Below are positions 16,331 to 26,486 of a stretch of DNA of 64,000 nucleotides, one piece after another; within the stretch, counting starts at the first letter, position 1; every line of letters begins with the position of its first letter. Origin of the DNA: Ricordea florida (lineage: Eukaryota; Cnidaria; Anthozoa; Corallimorpharia; Ricordeidae). The translations under genes and the position numbers were made by a program. Where the stretch lies: positions 10,741,805-10,805,804 of the forward strand of contig OX453287.1 in assembly GCA_949710005.1 (NCBI GenBank), read 5' to 3'. Under the pieces are notes generated by a model. That model was not told where the DNA came from. It did no database searches and worked only from the letters and a program-made list of their open reading frames with translations.

Positions 16331-17744
16331 CTTTATTCCTAGCGAAACGAGGTCACTAATCGTGTTGCTTTCGGTCAGACCACGTGGCTCGCAAGCCTGA
16401 GTAAATCGAGCCGAGAGTTTTTATATGTGTATATAACTGATATGTATATTTTAAAGATGTCCGTTCGCAGGCCTGGTCACTTGGGAATTCGGTGAATGCG
16501 CTTTTGAAAATAATGTAAATTTTGGGAAAACCGATTTCACTCATTCTGGAAGTACATCCCAGCAAGAAGATCTGCGAGATATACAAGAAAGAGCAGCGAG
16601 AGATCTTCGTCGAGTAAGTTTGAATTTGAAAGTCGCAAAAATCAGCACACCGAATGCGCGATTCGAAGCAGGACAAGCTGAGATAGTGAAACGACGGCAG
16701 GGAGAATAACAATAGACATAGCAACAAACTGCTCGCTCAAAAAATGCAAAGGAAACAGCAGAGAAAGGGACCAGGAATGCAAACAAGATACGTTGGAAAT
16801 TGTATGTGTTATCGATAGAAACAAGACTCGTTTTTCCTGCACAGGACATAAGCGAACGATTACATAACGAAATTGGCGAAAAAAAATTAGCGACACATAG
16901 CGGAAAACGAGTAGGAACGATTTCACCGATTGGAGAGTTTTCGGGAAAATAGTTCTGCAGGACGACAAACGAAATAGGAAGACGAGAAACTAAACAGATT
17001 TTAGAATTCTTGGGAAAAATTATCCCAACAGAATACACTGTCAGACATAATCAGAAGGCAAACAATGAAAGCAGATTGAGAATTTAAGGAAAATTGTGCC
17101 AACAGCATACAGACAGAATAAGGAGACGAACGACAAAACAGATAACCAAATCGTCGTGAAAAAGGTGCCTGGAAAAGGGAAAGAGAAACCAAACGCAGAC
17201 ATGAAAGATTACAGTGACCTTGCATTTATACTGCAACTAGAATGCAATTAGATATTTTTCGTAACAAAACGATAGCCTTTCCATTTTCAAGTTGAAAAAA
17301 ATTCCCAATACAGAGGTGTTATAGCAATCATTTATAATGATGTGATTTGATATCATTGCAACAGCGAAAATATTGTCAATTTGTTTGATGTAGCAGTTAT
17401 GTTAAGCACTTTCAACAGTTGCCAAACACTGAGCACTGTTTTTGCAACATTATCAGTGATCAATGCAATTACTTGACAATAAAGCAGATGTTATTACTGA
17501 ATTCTGGGCAGTATTGTTCTTTGCTATATATCTCTGCTATATATATGTATTATGTAATTAATAGGTTTGGTTGGGACAGACAAGTTCCATAGCCTTTTTA
17601 AAATGGGAATTACTCTCTTAGCCCCCTGCCCCTTTCCCACAAATGAAAAGTTAATTTTAATCCCACTTTGGAAAATTGGACATAAATTAAATTAAGCGTT
17701 TTTAACTCGTGAAATTGGGATAATCAAACGAATTGTTAAATTAA
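16331..17744. other. Low-complexity or degenerate repeat, no gene supported
   Basis: The segment around 16540-17225 is purine-rich (many GAAA and AGAAG runs on the plus strand), which creates long open frames on the minus strand, the longest 165 codons. The translations are Ser/Phe/Leu-rich with no motif. Similar phrases (GGAAAAT followed by a CAACAG- or CTGCAG-type word and AGACGA) recur at roughly 16945, 17015 and 17090, suggesting an old degenerate tandem repeat. The remainder to 17744 is AT-rich. Confidence 0.35.
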
Positions 17745-18420
17745 GCTATACCACCGTAAGGTAAAAGGGTGTTGCTGACGTTTCGAGCGTTAGCGAATGA
17801 GAGATTGTGGGTTATATTACGTGCATAAATTTATATAGAGAAGTTTGGAGCTATGCTATTGGTGGAACCATAGCAGAATGTGAATGGAAGTAAATAAATT
17901 AGATGAATAATTAAATGAATGAGAAACGTTCGTTGATACCGTGGGGATTAAGAGAACCGAGTTGGAAGATAAACTTCTGTTCTAGGTTTTTGCGGCTTTC
18001 CATGTTGCCACATACCGCCATGTTTTGAGTGGAGTGTTATGGCAGATTCAAGTGTCGCGCTACAGGTTTAGATGCATCTTTGTCATTTCGTTCGACGTCA
18101 CGTAGATGTTCGCGGAAACGGTCACCTAATCTTCTTCCAGTCTCGCCGATGTATATCTTCTGCACAAGGTGCATTTTATGCAATTCGGCGGAAGTGCATG
18201 TGAAACGGTCGGTGATTTTAATCGATCGCTTAGGTCCTGTTACTTTGTCTGTGTTGTGGATGAAAGGGCAAGTTTTGCATCTTTTGCGTGTGCAGTTGAA
18301 GTGTTTTAACTCGTCAATGCGAAGCAATGAACGAGTTACAACGATTCCACTTCCGTCACTTGGTCCCTCGATCGATGTTAATTAAAGTTTTGGGAGTCTG
18401 CTGATCGGAAATGTGACCGC
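17745..18420 (-). mobile_element. Penelope-like retroelement, 3' terminal fragment
   Basis: Read on the minus strand, the fragment contains the end of a Penelope-like element ORF with a GIY-YIG endonuclease, a short 3' untranslated region, and the phrase GCTAACGCTCGAAACGTCAG (about 17774-17796) that I know as a common feature of Penelope-like termini. No reverse transcriptase is present, so the element is truncated at its 5' side. It borders an unrelated interspersed repeat on the right. Confidence 0.8.
17908..18327 (-). pseudogene. GIY-YIG endonuclease domain of a Penelope-like element (broken)
   Basis: The minus-strand reading frame shows the Cys-rich linker CKTCPFI followed by the core IYIGETGRRLGDRFREHL, the GIY-YIG active-site signature in its Penelope variant, with the catalytic Tyr, Arg and flanking residues visible. 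In Penelope-like elements this C-terminal nuclease nicks target DNA for reverse transcription. About ten residues between the linker and the YIG core appear lost or altered compared with the usual pattern. An in-frame TAA interrupts the frame just after the ARHLNLP phrase, yet the frame continues with family-like sequence (NMESRKNLEQKF) to about 17908. The copy is therefore dead. Confidence 0.8.
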
Positions 18421-18539
18421 AGACTCACAGAGGTCCGGAATACCGACTTTAACATGAAGAAACTATGGAGAAATGTTGTTTTGTAACCGAAGTTGTTCTA
18501 GAGCACCACTTCGGAAACGACGGGTTTTTTGAGGCGATG

Positions 18540-19850
18540 GTTTTTATTCTGTAGGGATCTGTTCAGATGTCTGGCATTTCTTTTACCTTGGGAAGTACCC
18601 TCGCTAGTTTGGCGCCGTAAACTGCTCGTCGAATGGATTTCCATTTCCAACTTGTCTTGTAAGAAAGTCTTCACGAATCCATGTGAAATACGAACAAATT
18701 TACGCTAAGTACGAGCAAATGTACTCCAAACACTGTGTGAACACGAACGAGTTTACAGGCACGACCACCTCGACTCAATTATGTTCAAATATTCGCCAAG
18801 TGTAAAGAAATGCGAACGAGACGGGCAAATTCACGCTAAAGACGGACAAATCAACCCCAAAGGGAAACAAATCTACGTCAAATCCAAACAAATCTACAGT
18901 GAGCGGGTAAAAATCTGTGGTGAACGCGAGCAGACAAGAAAGAATAATTCTGTGAATAAACAGCTTGCAACAAACGAAAATGAATGTACCAACCAGAGAT
19001 CACCACGTAACACACCAACTGATAATTTAACAAGCGCTGATGAGTTGCATTCAAATGAAATGAATTGTAGGAGATCACGTGTAAGGTATATACGTGCGGC
19101 ACGTATCATGAGAGACTCTAGATGGGATGCCCACTCTGATGTGTTATTTAAAGAGCTAAACATTGTTCCTTTTCAAGAGAGAGTAAAGAAAGCAAAGGCA
19201 AAGACGATCTTCAAAGCTTTAAATGGACAATGTCCGACTTACTTAAGAGATACGTTTAAGCTTTTCCGCGAAATTCATGCTAAGGAAACAAGAAATTCGG
19301 CTCACAATATCGTACTTCCGAAAGTTAAGAAAGGGTCGGGTGTGCGAACTTTTACCTTCAGTGCAGCAAAAATTTGGAATAGTCTGCCAATTGAAATGAA
19401 AGCGTGTAAATCATATGATGGTTTCTGTAGCCAATTCAAAAGTGTGACTCTTTCGGCTTAGGTAGCTTTCTAGTAATTAATTTGTCATTTAGATCTACGT
19501 AGCTAGGGATTTATACTTTGACTTATATATTTTAGCTTAGTTTTGTTTCTTTGAGGGCCGCGTGTATACTATCTGTAGATATTTAGTCCTCATTAAAAAG
19601 CGTTTATTATTATTATTATTATTGTTATTATTATTAAGACGTGAAACAGAACCTTCCAGAATTTCCTACATGAAAATAATCAAACTATTTAGAAAGACAA
19701 AAATAATTCGAGATTCTGCCAAATCATGTCTGAAGAAGTGTATTCCAAATTCATCGAAGCTTAAGTTGATGCAGTTCGAGTACAATCGTTTGCACTTCAT
19801 GGAAAGTAGGTGCGAAGACGAAAGGTTGCTTTCTCAAAACTGAGTACTTC
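18540..19850 (+). repeat. Interspersed repeat, copy A (split by a LINE)
   Basis: This stretch matches 47661-48390 over most of its length: both contain the phrase TCTGTTCAGATGTCTGGCAT, an array of 21-bp units around ACAAATCAACSCYAAAG, and the downstream phrase CTTCCAGAATT. The 21-bp array reads as heptad-like peptide units of the form KQINAKD. In this copy the sequence is interrupted at about 19089-19637 by a truncated LINE. The family is unknown to me. An open frame of 226 codons (18781-19461) is a fusion of the repeat with the LINE tail and is unlikely to be a gene. Confidence 0.75.
19089..19637 (+). mobile_element. Truncated non-LTR retrotransposon (LINE) 3' end, nested in repeat A
   Basis: The plus-strand frame encodes the C-terminal tail of a LINE reverse transcriptase ORF: RAARIMRDSRWDAHSDVLF, then VPFQERVKKAKAKTIFKALN, then FSAAKIWNSLP, the order typical of CR1/RTE-like elements in marine invertebrates. 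A stop at 19459-19461 is followed by about 130 bp of 3' UTR and a (TTA)n tail at 19607-19637. The copy lacks the reverse transcriptase core and is 5' truncated, as expected of target-primed reverse transcription. The uninterrupted repeat at about 48175 serves as the pre-insertion site. Confidence 0.82.
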
Positions 19851-20632
19851 TCACAGAGAAGGTCGAAGGATACGAATTCACCATTGTTTTGCATGTATGT
19901 AGATGGGAGATTGTTGAAGCAATTTAAACACTGTAGGTTTAGAACCTATGATTGTTTTGTAGACTAGTCTCTTTAGTGGAAGAGAACCCTGGGCCATCAG
20001 ATCATTGCACTGCAGATACCAATTGCGTTTCACTACTAGAATGTGTGAATTACATAGAACTCCACTTGATGTAGGAGGAGTAGGTGATTGCTCTTTACCT
20101 CATGGTATGAACGTCATACCATGAGGTATAGTGATGGTTGGATTGGTCACTCCATTCCCGTTAGACAATTAATTTATGCATTAAATCAGCACTAAATGTG
20201 AATTGAACAGGTTTTCCCCTTTCTCCCCTACTAGATTTCGTTTTGTCCACAAAGTTGTACAATTGTTTTACGTTCACATATGTGGGGGGAGGGGGTGAGA
20301 CAAAGTGGCAGCAAATGTTTACAAAATGGCGTCTGTTGAGTCGACCCGACGCAAAGATTGTCAAAGCGGGTTTTCGTTTCTTTCCATCTTTGATCAAAAT
20401 ACACTTTTAAAGATCTCGCGAGCGAACAGGAAATGTGTTCAAGAATGCTCGAGTGGAAAGAAATGGGTTTTAAACTCTTAACATTGGCGCTGTCTCCAAT
20501 TTGGACGACGAGTAATCGATCAGTCGTAGCATGAGTGCACAAAACGAACTATTCCGTATGAATGCTTTACGGTCTGGGGAAAGGACAGCACTTCATGCAA
20601 TAACTACCACAGACAATGAGGTAGCTCGAAGG
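19851..20632. other. Intergenic DNA left of the Polinton, no gene supported
   Basis: Roughly 780 bp containing only short ORFs without motifs, one perfect hairpin (20096-20128), and the sequence into which the Polinton inserted. Confidence 0.5.
20096..20128. repeat. Perfect 15-bp hairpin with 3-base loop
   Basis: TACCTCATGGTATGA, a 3-base spacer ACG, then TCATACCATGAGGTA: an exact inverted repeat. It could be a cruciform, a protein-binding palindrome or the remnant of a fold-back element. No associated gene is visible. Confidence 0.85.
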
Positions 20633-20639
20633 AGCTTTT
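20633..20639. repeat. Left target-site duplication of the Polinton (AGCTTTT)
   Basis: AGCTTTT directly abuts the left TIR and is repeated directly abutting the right TIR at 42961-42967. Polintons usually duplicate 6 bp; seven matching bases could mean a true 7-bp duplication or a chance extra match. Confidence 0.8.
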
Positions 20640-20657
20640 GATGATATGAAAGGGGGG

Positions 20658-21028
20658 TTCTGGCACATTTTCATTACGATTTCATTACGATTTCATTACT
20701 AAGCGCGTTGCTAGCACAATTTGATGATCTGTGCATGAAATTGTAATGAAAATATGCCAAAGCCTTCTTACATATCATGCCAAGCCTGTGCAAAGTCTCC
20801 GCCAAGCCCCTATAGTCAAGAGGGGCCGACAGGCGGAGCGAGCTGCGCGGGGGTTCTGGCATATTTTCATTACGATTTCATTACTAAGCGCGTTGCTAGC
20901 ACAATTTGATGATCTGTGCATGAAATTGTAATGAAAATATGCCAAAGCCTTCTTACATATCATGCCAAGCCTGTGCAAAGTCTCCGCCAAGCCCCTATAG
21001 TCAAGAGGGGCCGACAGGCGGAGCGAGC
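20658..21028 (+). repeat. Internal tandem duplication in the left TIR, period about 196 bp
   Basis: Two near-identical units start with TTCTGGCAYATTTTCATTAC at 20658 and 20854 and end with the GC-rich phrase GGCCGACAGGCGGAGCGAGC. The first unit has one more copy of the 11-mer GATTTCATTAC than the second. The mirrored arrangement exists in the right TIR (about 42566-42942). Confidence 0.9.
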
Positions 21029-21283
21029 GGAGGGCGAATTTGCCCCCAGAGGCAAAGTCTCTGCAAAGTCTCGGACAAGCGGGCGGGTACCCCTCCGCGA
21101 AATTGTTAAGTTTCTGTTAATGATACAAAGCTGGCACAAAAACTATTTTGAAATTGGCGATGGCTGGGATCTGGCACATTTGATGAAACTGATACTAAGC
21201 CTATGTGAAACCCTCCCCAGAAATTTGATGATGAGGATCTGGCACATTCGAAAAAAATGATTTTCAAAAGAAAAAAATACCTA

Positions 21284-21291
21284 TTTAAAAA
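21284..21291 (+). promoter_or_regulatory. Octamer TTTAAAAA, 26 nt before the polymerase start
   Basis: This is a member of the element-wide T-Y-T-A-R-A-R-R motif set. It lies inside the TIR and is therefore mirrored before the last gene. Confidence 0.4.
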
Positions 21292-21309
21292 GAAGAATCA
21301 TTACACAAA

Positions 21310-24300
21310 ATGGAACAAGAATTACGGAGATTAAATGTACCGCAACTAAAATCTTTAGTTAGATGGTATAATATTCGTGGACGATCGGCGTTTAATAAAG
21401 CAGAACTTATTGGAGCATTGGTTAATATACCAGAAATAACTAATAACATTCAAGAAATAGTTGATAATATTGCTGGAATTGTTGGCGAGCTACGTAATAT
21501 ACCAATGAGACCAAGAAATCAACCAAATTTACCTCTTCCAATTCCGAATACTAACCCAACACCAATTAGGATAAGAAGACAAACAAATTTACCACCTTTA
21601 ACTATTCCCCCGCCAATTCCCGGAACACCGCCCGGGTCGCCAGATATAATTAGGCCGGGAACTCCTCCAGGCCCGCCCCCACCAAACCAACCTAGAATAA
21701 ATATTAATAAATATATATCACCACCCAAACCAAAAACAAAACAAACCCCCTTTTTGGGAAATGTGTTAAATAAGTTTTGGAATTTTGTGAAACCGTACAT
21801 TCCAGAAAAAGCAAAAAATAAAACAGAAGAATTAGCCAAAAAATTTATAGAAAGATACAAAAAAGTAAATAAGCCAAAAGAAATAAAACCGCCAAAAAGA
21901 AAGAGAGCAAGACCAAAAACAAAAAGAAATGAGAATGTGGAATATTTCACGCCAAGAGAATATGAATCAGCCATTAATGGTAATTATATAAGCTATAGGA
22001 TTGAAGGAAATGAAAATAATGATGAAAAGATATTCCTACATAAAATAAAACCAAAAGTTATGGATTTAATTAGAAAGAGAGTTGAATCACAAAAATCATT
22101 GAAGGTCAAATTTATATTTGCATGTAGATTCAAAATAAAAATATTAAAAAATGAAATAGAAATATTTGAATACTGCGATGCTAATTTTCCTTCTGAAAAA
22201 TCAGAAATTGTTCTTGAGGCAACAGATTTATCAGAATTATTTGATAGATTAACAAATCAACAACTTGTATTATTTGAAAATTTTATGAATAATGGGTCTG
22301 GTTGGGTATTTGAAAAAGTACTATTTTTTGACATTTTCATTGATCGTTTTGTTCCGCTTTTGGGTGGATCTTATATTCCATTACCAAAAGAATTGTTAAA
22401 TAGGAATGCGATTATTAATCCACAGAATTATAATGATGATGAATGTTTCAAGTGGTGTGTAACACGAGCAGTTTATCCGACTGATAAAAATCCACAAAGA
22501 ATAACTAAAGAATTGAAAGAACAATCAAAGAATTTTAATTGGGATGGAATTAATTTCCCGAGCACAATTCAAGATATTGTTAATTTTGAAAACCAAAATG
22601 ATTATGATATTGCTATATATGGATATGATGAGAAAATAGGGGTATATCCTATAAAAAGAAGTAGTAAACGAGGATTTAAATTGATCAGATTACTTTTATT
22701 AACAGAAGAAACAGAAGATGAAGAACCAAAGAAACACTTCGTTTTGATAAAGAATATTAGCGCACTTATATGCAGGCAAGTTACTAAACGTAAATGTAAG
22801 TTGTACTTTTGTGATAATTGTTTGAGCCCTTTTTACTTAAAAAGATCATTAGAAAAGCATGAAGGATATTGTTTTTTGTACAATGAAGTAAGGATTGATA
22901 TGCTAAAAAATGAAGATGGTAGTCCATGTTTTCTTTCTTTTAGAAATTTTGTGAAAAAAATGAGAGTACCTTTTGTAGCATTCGCCGATTTTGAGTGTGT
23001 TTTGAATAAAATAAAACAAATGGGCCTGCTAGATAAAAATAAGAGTTACACTAATAAATATCAGGCACACAAACCGGTTGCATTCGGATGTTATATTAAG
23101 AGTTTTAATGAAAAAATATGCAAATCCCGATTTTATAGATATACTGCCGAATCACCCGAAGATGATGTTGCACAGAAATTTGTGGAATATCTAGAGAAAG
23201 AATTTAAGGAAATTTATAAAAAATGCATTAGTTATAATGTAAAAAGATTCAAAAAGTTTAATAAGAAGAATATGACAGAAGATGAAAAAATAAACTATGA
23301 AAACGCAACTCATTGCCATATCTGTGAGAAAGAATTGGGTAAAGATAAGGTAATAGATCATTGCCATCTTACAGGAAAGTACAGAGGTGCGGCACATAAG
23401 GATTGCAATTTAAATTATAAGATCCCAAAATTCTTCCCCGTTATAATTCACAATTTATCCGGGTATGATTCCCATCTATTTATTAATAATCTTGCAAAAA
23501 CAGAAGGTAAAATAAAACTTATACCTAATAACGAGGAAAAGTATATTTCTTTCTCAAAAGAGATTGTGGTTGATACCTTCAAAGATAAAAAAAGCGGGGA
23601 GATGAAAGATGTTGTCAGGGATATCAGGTTCATAGATTCATTAAAATTTATGCCATCCAGTCTTGATAATTTGTCTGGCAATCTTACTAAATGCGGGGAG
23701 TGCGGCGTTTGTAAAGGTGAAATAAAAGGGAGGTGTCTTAATCCGACAGATAAAAACCTACATGAAACTACAAAGTATTTTGAAGGCAAAGAATTAAAGT
23801 TATTAATGAGAAAGGGAGTATTCCCATATGATTGGCTTGATGATTTTGATAAATTAAACGAAACCCAACTTCCGCCGAAGAAAGAGTTTTACTCAAAACT
23901 TAGAGGCGAAGATATTTCAGATGAAGATTATGAACATGCTAAAAAGGTATGGGAAACATTTAATATGAAAACAATGCGAGATTACCTTGATCTATATCTC
24001 AAGTCTGATGTGTTATTATTAGCTGATGTATTTGAAAACTTTAGAGATGTTTGTCAAAATGCCTATAGATTAGATCCTGCTTGGTATTATACAGCACCAG
24101 GGCTTGCTTGGGATGCTATGTTGAAAAAAACTAAGGTTCAATTAGAGATGATAAATGACATTGATATGCTAATTATGATTGAGAAAGGTGTTAGAGGGGG
24201 TATATCTCAGATATCAAACAGATATGCTAAAGCTAATAACAAATACATGAAAGAATATGACCCAAAAATGGTAGCAAATTACATAGAATATCTCGACGCA

Positions 24301-25506
24301 AACAATTTATATGGCGGGGCAATGAGTGAATCATTACCAACTCATGGATTAAAATGGATGAGTGAAAATGAGAAAACAAATTGGAGAAATATTCCATGTA
24401 TAGTAGAGGTTGATTTAAAATATCCGCGACATCTTCATGATTTACATAGTGATTATCCGCTTGCTCCGGAAAGAATTAAGGTAAATAGGGTTGAGAAACT
24501 AATACCAAATCTTAACAATAAGAAAAATTATGTTGTTCATCATGAAACATTAAAACTTTATGAAAGTCTAGGATTAGAAGTAACAAAGATTCATAGAGGA
24601 ATTAAATTTGAAGAGTCAAAATGGTTAAAATCTTACATAGATTTGAATACCAAACTCAGGGCGGAAGCAAAGAATGATTTTGAAAAAGATTTCTTCAAAC
24701 TCATGAACAACTCTGTATTTGGTAAAACAATGGAAAATCTTAGAAAAAGGGTTGATATAAGATTGGTTAATAATGAGAAAGATGCAAGAAAATTAATATC
24801 AAAAGCTAACTATAATCGCCGTACTATTTTTTCTGAAAATCTTATGGCCGTACATATGAATAAAACACATATAAAATACAACAAACCTATTTACTTAGGA
24901 ATGTGTATTTTAGATATAAGTAAAGCAATGATGTATGATTTTCATTATAATTATATTAAACCAAAGTATGGTGAAAAATCTAAATTACTTATGACGGATA
25001 CAGATAGTCTTGTATATGATATAGAAACCGAGGATTTCTATAAGGATATTGCCCCAGATGTGATGGAAAGGTTTGATACAAGTAATTTTCCTAAAAAACA
25101 TGGGTCGGGTATTTGGACTGATAAAAACAAAAAAGTAATTGGTAAGTTTAAAGATGAGGCCGGCGGAAAAATTATCACCGAATTTGTTGGCCTACGAGCT
25201 AAGCTTTACTCGTACAGGTTGGATGGGGGTGAAGAGATAAAAAAGGACAAGGGGGTAAAGTCATCAGTAGTAAAAAAGACAATAAGCTTTAATGATTACA
25301 AGGAATGTTTGGAAAGTAAAGTAAAGCAGATGAGGGAGATGCAGGTAATAAGAAGTTACAAACATTTTGTTTATACTGAAACTGTAAATAAAGTTTCACT
25401 ATCAGCTGATGATGATAAGAGAATAATTTGTAAAGATGGAAAACATACTCTGCCATATGGGCATTATCTCACTAAAACAGAATCAGGCGGCAACACAGTA
25501 TCATAA
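21310..25506 (+). CDS. PolB: Protein-primed family B DNA polymerase of the Polinton
   Basis: An intact 1398-residue ORF that would replicate the linear element DNA with protein priming at the TIR ends. In order it shows a SAP-like N-terminus (1-45), a proline-rich linker (about 75-140), a basic region, a Polinton-type middle region (GGSYIPLP), and 3'-5' exonuclease motif I FADFEC (Asp560, Glu562). Next come an HNH-like zinc module (CHIC at 669-672, DHCHLTGKYRG at 683) and exonuclease motif II NLSGYDSH (Asp720). The polymerase motifs are A, YLDANNLYGG (Asp996); B, KLMNNSVFGKT; and C, TDTDS (Asp1230, Asp1232). All catalytic residues I looked for are present. The first 14 codons lie in the TIR and are shared with the last gene. 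The 3' end overlaps the convergent integrase gene by 43 nt. Confidence 0.97.
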   Translation: MEQELRRLNVPQLKSLVRWYNIRGRSAFNKAELIGALVNIPEITNNIQEIVDNIAGIVGELRNIPMRPRNQPNLPLPIPNTNPTPIRIRRQTNLPPLTIPPPIPGTPPGSPDIIRPGTPPGPPPPNQPRININKYISPPKPKTKQTPFLGNVLNKFWNFVKPYIPEKAKNKTEELAKKFIERYKKVNKPKEIKPPKRKRARPKTKRNENVEYFTPREYESAINGNYISYRIEGNENNDEKIFLHKIKPKVMDLIRKRVESQKSLKVKFIFACRFKIKILKNEIEIFEYCDANFPSEKSEIVLEATDLSELFDRLTNQQLVLFENFMNNGSGWVFEKVLFFDIFIDRFVPLLGGSYIPLPKELLNRNAIINPQNYNDDECFKWCVTRAVYPTDKNPQRITKELKEQSKNFNWDGINFPSTIQDIVNFENQNDYDIAIYGYDEKIGVYPIKRSSKRGFKLIRLLLLTEETEDEEPKKHFVLIKNISALICRQVTKRKCKLYFCDNCLSPFYLKRSLEKHEGYCFLYNEVRIDMLKNEDGSPCFLSFRNFVKKMRVPFVAFADFECVLNKIKQMGLLDKNKSYTNKYQAHKPVAFGCYIKSFNEKICKSRFYRYTAESPEDDVAQKFVEYLEKEFKEIYKKCISYNVKRFKKFNKKNMTEDEKINYENATHCHICEKELGKDKVIDHCHLTGKYRGAAHKDCNLNYKIPKFFPVIIHNLSGYDSHLFINNLAKTEGKIKLIPNNEEKYISFSKEIVVDTFKDKKSGEMKDVVRDIRFIDSLKFMPSSLDNLSGNLTKCGECGVCKGEIKGRCLNPTDKNLHETTKYFEGKELKLLMRKGVFPYDWLDDFDKLNETQLPPKKEFYSKLRGEDISDEDYEHAKKVWETFNMKTMRDYLDLYLKSDVLLLADVFENFRDVCQNAYRLDPAWYYTAPGLAWDAMLKKTKVQLEMINDIDMLIMIEKGVRGGISQISNRYAKANNKYMKEYDPKMVANYIEYLDANNLYGGAMSESLPTHGLKWMSENEKTNWRNIPCIVEVDLKYPRHLHDLHSDYPLAPERIKVNRVEKLIPNLNNKKNYVVHHETLKLYESLGLEVTKIHRGIKFEESKWLKSYIDLNTKLRAEAKNDFEKDFFKLMNNSVFGKTMENLRKRVDIRLVNNEKDARKLISKANYNRRTIFSENLMAVHMNKTHIKYNKPIYLGMCILDISKAMMYDFHYNYIKPKYGEKSKLLMTDTDSLVYDIETEDFYKDIAPDVMERFDTSNFPKKHGSGIWTDKNKKVIGKFKDEAGGKIITEFVGLRAKLYSYRLDGGEEIKKDKGVKSSVVKKTISFNDYKECLESKVKQMREMQVIRSYKHFVYTETVNKVSLSADDDKRIICKDGKHTLPYGHYLTKTESGGNTVS

Positions 25507-26456
25507 GGTATAACTTGTAATTCTTCCCTTACAAAACCTCGTCTAGGTCCGTCAGTTAAATAATATAAAACAGGCTGATTTGGCGCAATCATACTTTTTG
25601 AAATATCATAAACTTTGAGACTCCAAATAGGATCCGTGGCTCTTCTTCGTTCTCCTCCTTCAAGTTCGCCCGGAAATAATAGATATCTAACTTTAACCGC
25701 TGGCGGTAATCTAACTTCATCAAGCCCAACAACCCGCTGATAATTTTTGGTGTTAATATTAACCTCTTTCAGTTTTATAGCCTCATCAGGCTCTTTACCG
25801 GTTATTCTCGTTTTTGTATTATTCAAAGTTTTTAGAATAGCTGGTAATCTTTTTACCCATACTCTTGATCGAGCATCACTTACCATTTCTTGCGCATATT
25901 GATGACTAAATAATCTTTCTCCTAATATTCTGTTTGCATTTTCCACAAATGCTTGGGCTCTATGATTACCGGCTTCACTTCTCTGTATTTTCACATTATG
26001 GTAATTCATGAGTTTACTAACTTCTCCCATAAATTCTTTCCCAGGATCAACCATTAATGTTTTTGGGTATTTTAATCTTCTAGAATATATTTTTGTAAAA
26101 GCTTCTGATATCTCTCGACTTTCTTTTGAGGTTAATGGCTCAGCATCTTTATATCTCGAGGCGATATCAACCACAACTAACGCGTTTTTATATGTTTTTC
26201 TTCCAACTCTATCATGCGGTAAAAATAATAAATCTGCTTGGTGTATATGATTTGGTTTATCCAAAGTCCAATGTGGCCTTGGAATATACTTTGGAGGAGG
26301 AAGATAGATTTGCCATATTGCTTGTTTCTGCAACCATTGTTTTACCTCATTTTCACTTACTTTTGATTTCTCAGCTAATTTTGGAATTGCAGAATATCCT
26401 TTCCAATATCCTTCAGCCGAATAATATATTTTTGAGAGAATATTTTCGTTGCTCAT
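25464..26456 (-). CDS. INT: Retroviral-type (RVE) DDE integrase of the Polinton
   Basis: An intact 330-residue ORF, convergent with the polymerase. The core has the DDE triad: Asp75 in HQADLLFLP, Asp137 in LMVDPGKEF and Glu172 in QAFVENANRILGERLFSHQY, with about 34 residues between the last two as in retroviral integrases. The C-terminal part (PVLYYLTDGPRRGFVREELQ) has the SH3/chromo-like tail pattern of Polinton integrases. It inserts the linear element into the genome with a short target duplication. A decayed relative of the same subfamily lies at 49404-49930. The start codon is divergent from, and only 30 bp from, the next small ORF, so the two share a promoter region. Confidence 0.95.
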   Translation of the reverse strand: MSNENILSKIYYSAEGYWKGYSAIPKLAEKSKVSENEVKQWLQKQAIWQIYLPPPKYIPRPHWTLDKPNHIHQADLLFLPHDRVGRKTYKNALVVVDIASRYKDAEPLTSKESREISEAFTKIYSRRLKYPKTLMVDPGKEFMGEVSKLMNYHNVKIQRSEAGNHRAQAFVENANRILGERLFSHQYAQEMVSDARSRVWVKRLPAILKTLNNTKTRITGKEPDEAIKLKEVNINTKNYQRVVGLDEVRLPPAVKVRYLLFPGELEGGERRRATDPIWSLKVYDISKSMIAPNQPVLYYLTDGPRRGFVREELQVIPYDTVLPPDSVLVR

Positions 26457-26463
26457 TTAAAAA
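26456..26463 (+). promoter_or_regulatory. Octamer TTTAAAAA, 31 nt before the 63-codon ORF
   Basis: It fits the element-wide octamer and its spacing. It overlaps the first base of the divergent integrase start codon, so the two genes have a very compact shared control region. Confidence 0.4.
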
Positions 26464-26473
26464 TAAACAAGTA

Positions 26474-26481
26474 TCTTATAA
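26474..26481 (-). promoter_or_regulatory. Octamer TTTATAAG, 25 nt before the integrase start
   Basis: Part of the 12-mer ATTTATAAGATA (minus strand, 26482-26471). Near-identical 12-mers precede the two other internal minus-strand genes (30644-30633 and 41765-41754), and one reversed copy lies at 26692-26703 next to the capsid gene. Confidence 0.45.
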
Positions 26482-26486
26482 ATCAA

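Larger units (their letters stand above)
20640..21352 (+). repeat. Polinton left terminal inverted repeat (713 bp)
   Basis: This matches the reverse complement of 42237-42960. Identity stops after the first 43 bases of the polymerase coding sequence, so the TIR includes the promoter region and start codon of the first gene. It contains an internal tandem duplication. A 114-codon ORF at 20916-21260 lies entirely in it and looks like chance. Confidence 0.95.

Noticed and set aside
16356..17225. Overlapping minus-strand ORFs of 74-165 codons
   Set aside because: They arise from purine-rich plus-strand sequence lacking stops in reverse; translations are Ser/Phe/Leu-rich without motif and several frames are open at once.
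18781..19461. 226-codon ORF as a host gene
   Set aside because: It fuses minisatellite-bearing repeat sequence to the tail of a LINE; copy B without the LINE shows the junction is an insertion.
20731..21260. ORFs of 66 and 114 codons inside the left TIR, and matching ones in the right TIR
   Set aside because: They sit entirely in the tandemly duplicated, GC-rich TIR and have no domain. Identity between ends follows from the TIR itself, so conservation is not evidence of coding.
21519..21974. 151-codon minus-strand ORF opposite the polymerase linker
   Set aside because: It is the shadow of the proline-rich linker (Gly-rich in reverse) with no independent support.
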